Positions 61,512 through 64,000 of a DNA stretch of 64,000 nt are shown one piece after another. The DNA is from Methylibium sp. NZG. GTDB lineage: Bacteria > Pseudomonadota > Gammaproteobacteria > Burkholderiales > Burkholderiaceae_C. How positions within the stretch are numbered: position 1 is the stretch's first letter; the number at the start of each line of letters is the position of its first letter. The notes below the pieces were generated by a model. That model saw only the letters and a program-made list of their open reading frames with translations, did no database searches and was not told the origin of the DNA. The translations under genes were made by a program, and so were the position numbers. The stretch lies in assembly GCA_001263235.1 (NCBI GenBank), contig LGRD01000002.1:124001-188000 (forward strand). The letters run 5' to 3'.

Positions 61512-62054
61512 TCACAGCCGGCCGACACAGCCCGGCGCACCGCAGCGGCAGCGCAGCTTGCCCTCGTGGTGTGTCTCGCCGTAGTTCACGGTGATCTCTT
61601 CGCCGGTGGCAAGCGCACGCATCGCGTAAATCTCGACCCGGCCCTGGCGAATGCGCAGCACCGCGTTGGGCGTGCAGGCGTGATTGGTGACGCGCAGCGG
61701 GTCGGTCGAAGCGCTGGCGTCGATCGCGCGGCGGTCGCTCACCTCGACGATCATGATGCGTGCGGCGCCCTTGGCGCGCCGCCGCGCCTCCTTCACGCTG
61801 ACCGACTCGCCGCGGATCTCACCGATCTTGCGCCGCGCAGGGATTGCCTCGCCGGCAAACGCGCCCTGGCCGTCGATGCTGCTGGCGCGCACCTGCACGG
61901 CGAACTTTTGTGGGTCGGCGGCTGCGCCGCGGGGGCGCTGCAAGTCGGCGGCTGCGCCAGCGAGTGCGCCCCTTGCGCGCGAAGGCTCGGTGCGCGGGAG
62001 GGTGCGCGACACGGTGCGCGACAGGGCTTGCGGCAAGGCGGTCAGGCGCGGCAT
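61512..62054 (-). CDS. SET-domain protein (predicted lysine methyltransferase)
   Basis: A 180-residue protein. After an Ala/Arg-rich N-terminal region comes a compact SET domain: SIDGQGAFAGEAIPARRKIGEIRGE, then VTNHACTPNAVLRI (the NH...NA substrate/SAM motif), then GEEITVNYGE (with the catalytic tyrosine), and a cysteine cluster CRCGAPGCVG like the post-SET zinc site. Bacterial SET proteins of this kind methylate lysine on ribosomal or unknown proteins. The ATG at 62054 is one of two possible starts (GTG at 62078); neither has a clear ribosome site. Confidence 0.85.
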   Translation of the reverse strand: MPRLTALPQALSRTVSRTLPRTEPSRARGALAGAAADLQRPRGAAADPQKFAVQVRASSIDGQGAFAGEAIPARRKIGEIRGESVSVKEARRRAKGAARIMIVEVSDRRAIDASASTDPLRVTNHACTPNAVLRIRQGRVEIYAMRALATGEEITVNYGETHHEGKLRCRCGAPGCVGRL

Positions 62055-62244
62055 GCCAGCAATTGTCGCGCTGCGCACACCGAACGTCGAGGCAAAGCGC
62101 GACGCTTGTCACGCCCCCTTGGCATAGATCGTAAACAGTGGCTGCAACGTGCCGCATTTCCGCTGAATCAAATGCTTACGTGGTCGATACTGTGTATGTA
62201 CGCGGGTCAACACACCGCGAAAACCAGCGAAGGAGCCGAACACC

Positions 62245-62565
62245 ATGCGCCACGCCACTTCATCCCTGCAGCAGTTCTTGTCTGCCAAGCGCTTCCTGGC
62301 CCGAGGCGATGCGATCGAGTGGGAAGAGCTGCCGTCGCTGGCGGACTCACTCGCGCAGCGGCTGGTGAACGACCCCGCACGCCGACGCCGCGAACTGCAA
62401 CTCGACGGCGCGCCGGTGGCCGCCTGGGACAACACCATGCCGGCCGACCTGCTCAGCATCGCACCGAGCCAGCCGTACCGCGAAACGCTCAGCGGCCTCG
62501 TCACGCGCGAGGTGCTCGAGCCCGACGTGTTCCGCCACTTCTTCGGCCCGTCGATCGCCTCCTGA
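62245..62565 (+). CDS. Small hypothetical protein
   Basis: A 106-residue protein, MRHATSSLQQFLSAKRFLARGDAIEWEELPSLADSLAQRLVND..., hydrophilic and largely helical, without signal or membrane segment. An AAGGAG site lies nine bases before the ATG. The C-terminus contains REVLEPDVFRHFFGPSIAS. The family is not recognised. It lies in front of the ornithine cyclodeaminase-like gene; a link between the two is only positional. Confidence 0.6.
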   Translation: MRHATSSLQQFLSAKRFLARGDAIEWEELPSLADSLAQRLVNDPARRRRELQLDGAPVAAWDNTMPADLLSIAPSQPYRETLSGLVTREVLEPDVFRHFFGPSIAS

Positions 62566-62632
62566 TCGGCTCGGCCCGCTGCCGCACGGCAGCGCGGCCG
62601 CTCCGCGGCACCCTCAGCCGCGATACTGCGGC

Positions 62633-63607
62633 ATGCGCTTCGTCGATGCCGCCACTACCGCCCACCACCTTGCGTTCGACGCGCTGATCGCTGCGCTTCG
62701 CAGCGCCTTCGTCACCGGTTGCGAGGTGCCACTGCGGCACACCCACTTGATTGCCGACGCCACCGGCGCCGGCCCGCCCGCTGGCACGGTGTTGCTGATG
62801 CCCGCCTGGCGCCCCGGCGGCCGGCTCGGCCTGAAGACGGTCTCGATCTTCCCGGCCAACCGCGCACGCGGCCAAGCCGCGCTGCACTCGGTCTACACGC
62901 TGTTCGACGCCTCGACCGGCCTACCGCTGGCGCAGCTCGACGGCGACCAGATCACCTCGCGTCGCACGGCAGCCGCGTCGGCGCTGGCGGCGTCGTTCCT
63001 CGCGCGGGAGGACGCCTCGCGGCTGCTGGTGGTCGGCACCGGCCGTGTCGCGCGGCTGATGGCGCAGGCGATGCGGGCCGTTCGGCCGATCGTGCAAGTG
63101 GAGGTGTGGGGCCGCAACGCCGCCTCGGCGCACGCGCTGGCAGAAGAACTGGCTGAGCAAGGCTTCGACGCCTGCGCCGCGCCAGATCTGCCGGCCGCCG
63201 TGGCGCGCGCGCACATCGTCAGTTGCGCGACGCTGGCGAACGAGCCGCTGGTGCGCGGCGCGTGGCTGGCGGCCGGCACGCACCTCGACCTGGTCGGCAG
63301 CTTCAAGCCCGACATGCGCGAGACCGATGCCGAGTGTTTTGCGCGATGCCACGTGTTCTGCGACACCGAAGAAGCGCTGGCCAAGTCGGGCGACGTGCTG
63401 CACGCGATCGGCGAAGGCGCGTTTTCGGCCGACGCGCAGCAAGGCACGCTCGCGCAACTGTGCCGCGGCGAGCGCAACGGTCGCCGCAGCGCGCACGAAC
63501 GCACGCTGTTCAAGTCGGTCGGCACCGCGCTCGAAGACCTGGCCGCCGCGGAGCTGGTGTTCGATGCGCTGCCGCTGGTGGGCGATGCGAACCGGTCGGT
63601 ATGCTGA
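62633..63607 (+). CDS. Ornithine cyclodeaminase/mu-crystallin family protein
   Basis: A 324-residue NAD(P)-binding protein of the OCD/mu-crystallin family. Typical segments are LLMPAWRPGGRLGLKTVSIFPANRARG, LDGDQITSRRTAAASALAASFL, LLVVGTGRVARLMAQAMRAVRPIVQVEVWGRN (Rossmann site GTGRVA), and GTHLDLVGSFKPDMRETDAE. Members include ornithine cyclodeaminase, alanine dehydrogenase and imine reductases; the catalytic pattern does not settle which. The ATG at 62633 leaves only a short gap after the hypothetical gene. Confidence 0.9.
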   Translation: MRFVDAATTAHHLAFDALIAALRSAFVTGCEVPLRHTHLIADATGAGPPAGTVLLMPAWRPGGRLGLKTVSIFPANRARGQAALHSVYTLFDASTGLPLAQLDGDQITSRRTAAASALAASFLAREDASRLLVVGTGRVARLMAQAMRAVRPIVQVEVWGRNAASAHALAEELAEQGFDACAAPDLPAAVARAHIVSCATLANEPLVRGAWLAAGTHLDLVGSFKPDMRETDAECFARCHVFCDTEEALAKSGDVLHAIGEGAFSADAQQGTLAQLCRGERNGRRSAHERTLFKSVGTALEDLAAAELVFDALPLVGDANRSVC

Positions 63608-63674
63608 GCGCCCGTTCGGTCGCTTGTTCGATCGCGCATCCAACCCCTTGCCCAACGCCTTGAGCGCCAACCCT

Positions 63675-64000
63675 GTGAGCCAGACTCCCGCCGCACCAGA
63701 CCCGGCAACGCCGTCACCCGAACTGCTGCACTGGGAAGACTTCCCCGCCGGCCAGGTGCGCGAGTTCGGTTCGATGCCAGTTGCGCGCGAAGCCGTGCTC
63801 GCCTTCGCTGCACAGTTCGACCCCCAACCCTTTCACCTCGACGACGAGGCCGCCGCCGCGTCGCTGTTCGGCGGCCTGTCGGCCAGCGGCTGGCACACCT
63901 GCGCGATGGCGATGCGCATGATGTGCGACGGCTACCTTCTGAACGCCGCCAGCCTGGGCTCGCCCGGCATCGACGAGCTGAAGTGGCTCAAACCCGTGCG
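63675..64000 (+). CDS. MaoC-like dehydratase (3' end missing)
   Basis: The first 108 residues of a hotdog-fold MaoC-type protein. WEDFPAGQVREFGSMPVAREAVLAFAAQFDPQPFHLD is the typical start, with the catalytic Asp/His pair in FDPQPFHLD, followed by LFGGLSASGWHTCAMAMRM. The family includes (R)-specific enoyl-CoA hydratases and similar dehydratases. The GTG at 63675 is a likely start; an in-frame TTG lies upstream. The gene runs out of the window at base 64000. Confidence 0.88.
   Translation, partial: MSQTPAAPDPATPSPELLHWEDFPAGQVREFGSMPVAREAVLAFAAQFDPQPFHLDDEAAAASLFGGLSASGWHTCAMAMRMMCDGYLLNAASLGSPGIDELKWLKPV

Overview
The window looks like a chromosomal segment of a high-GC betaproteobacterium, most likely of the Burkholderiales (Rubrivivax/Leptothrix/Roseateles-type lineages). 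This rests on strongly GC-rich third codon positions, frequent GTG and TTG starts, a Liv-type ABC operon, and a full set of proteins of the kind found in exosortase A (XrtA/PEP-CTERM) exopolysaccharide loci. No rRNA, tRNA, CRISPR array, transposase or integrase was seen.

Layout. (1) 1-2561, plus strand: the end of a branched-chain-amino-acid-type ABC transporter operon (permease, two ATPases) and a small monooxygenase-like protein. (2) 2581-22986, minus strand: a hybrid NRPS-PKS gene cluster read from right to left. It holds a 2327-aa A-T-KS-AT-ACP-aminotransferase protein, a 2031-aa C-A-T-C-A*-T protein whose second adenylation domain has decayed, two exosortase-type alpha/beta hydrolases, a small methyltransferase-like protein, a 1231-aa T-C-A-T protein, and a Sfp-type phosphopantetheinyl transferase. 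No thioesterase, reductase, exporter or regulator is visible in it. (3) 22987-23728: a 742-base divergent promoter region. (4) 23729-54096: an exopolysaccharide locus of about 30 kb. It starts with the initiating sugar transferase, export lipoprotein, chain-length protein, tyrosine kinase, outer-membrane protein and an ATPase fused to an epimerase-like domain. Next come UDP-glucose and GDP-mannose dehydrogenases, four glycosyltransferases, an MBOAT acetyltransferase with an SGNH partner, two deacetylase-like proteins, a phosphatase-like protein, a haem-motif lipoprotein, an O-acetyltransferase, a polymerase and a flippase. (5) 54166-64000: ordinary housekeeping genes: an EF-G-like GTPase, AMP nucleosidase, D-amino-acid dehydrogenase, a cyclophilin lipoprotein, a SET-domain protein, an ornithine cyclodeaminase-like enzyme and the start of a MaoC-type dehydratase.

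How the parts may work together. The EPS genes make a Wzx/Wzy-type pathway in which uronic-acid sugars are assembled on undecaprenyl phosphate, modified by acetyl addition and removal, flipped, polymerised and exported. The NRPS-PKS line is predicted to join an amino acid to malonate, aminate the beta-keto group, and add at least a glycine-like and a serine-like residue. In classical XrtA loci a small set consisting of an acyl-AMP ligase, a carrier protein, a PLP enzyme and two hydrolases accompanies the EPS genes. Here the hydrolase pair sits inside an NRPS-PKS operon beside an XrtA-type EPS locus, with no exosortase or PEP-CTERM protein in view. The most interesting hypothesis is therefore a peptide-polyketide product made for, or attached to, the exported polysaccharide. 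That link is inference.
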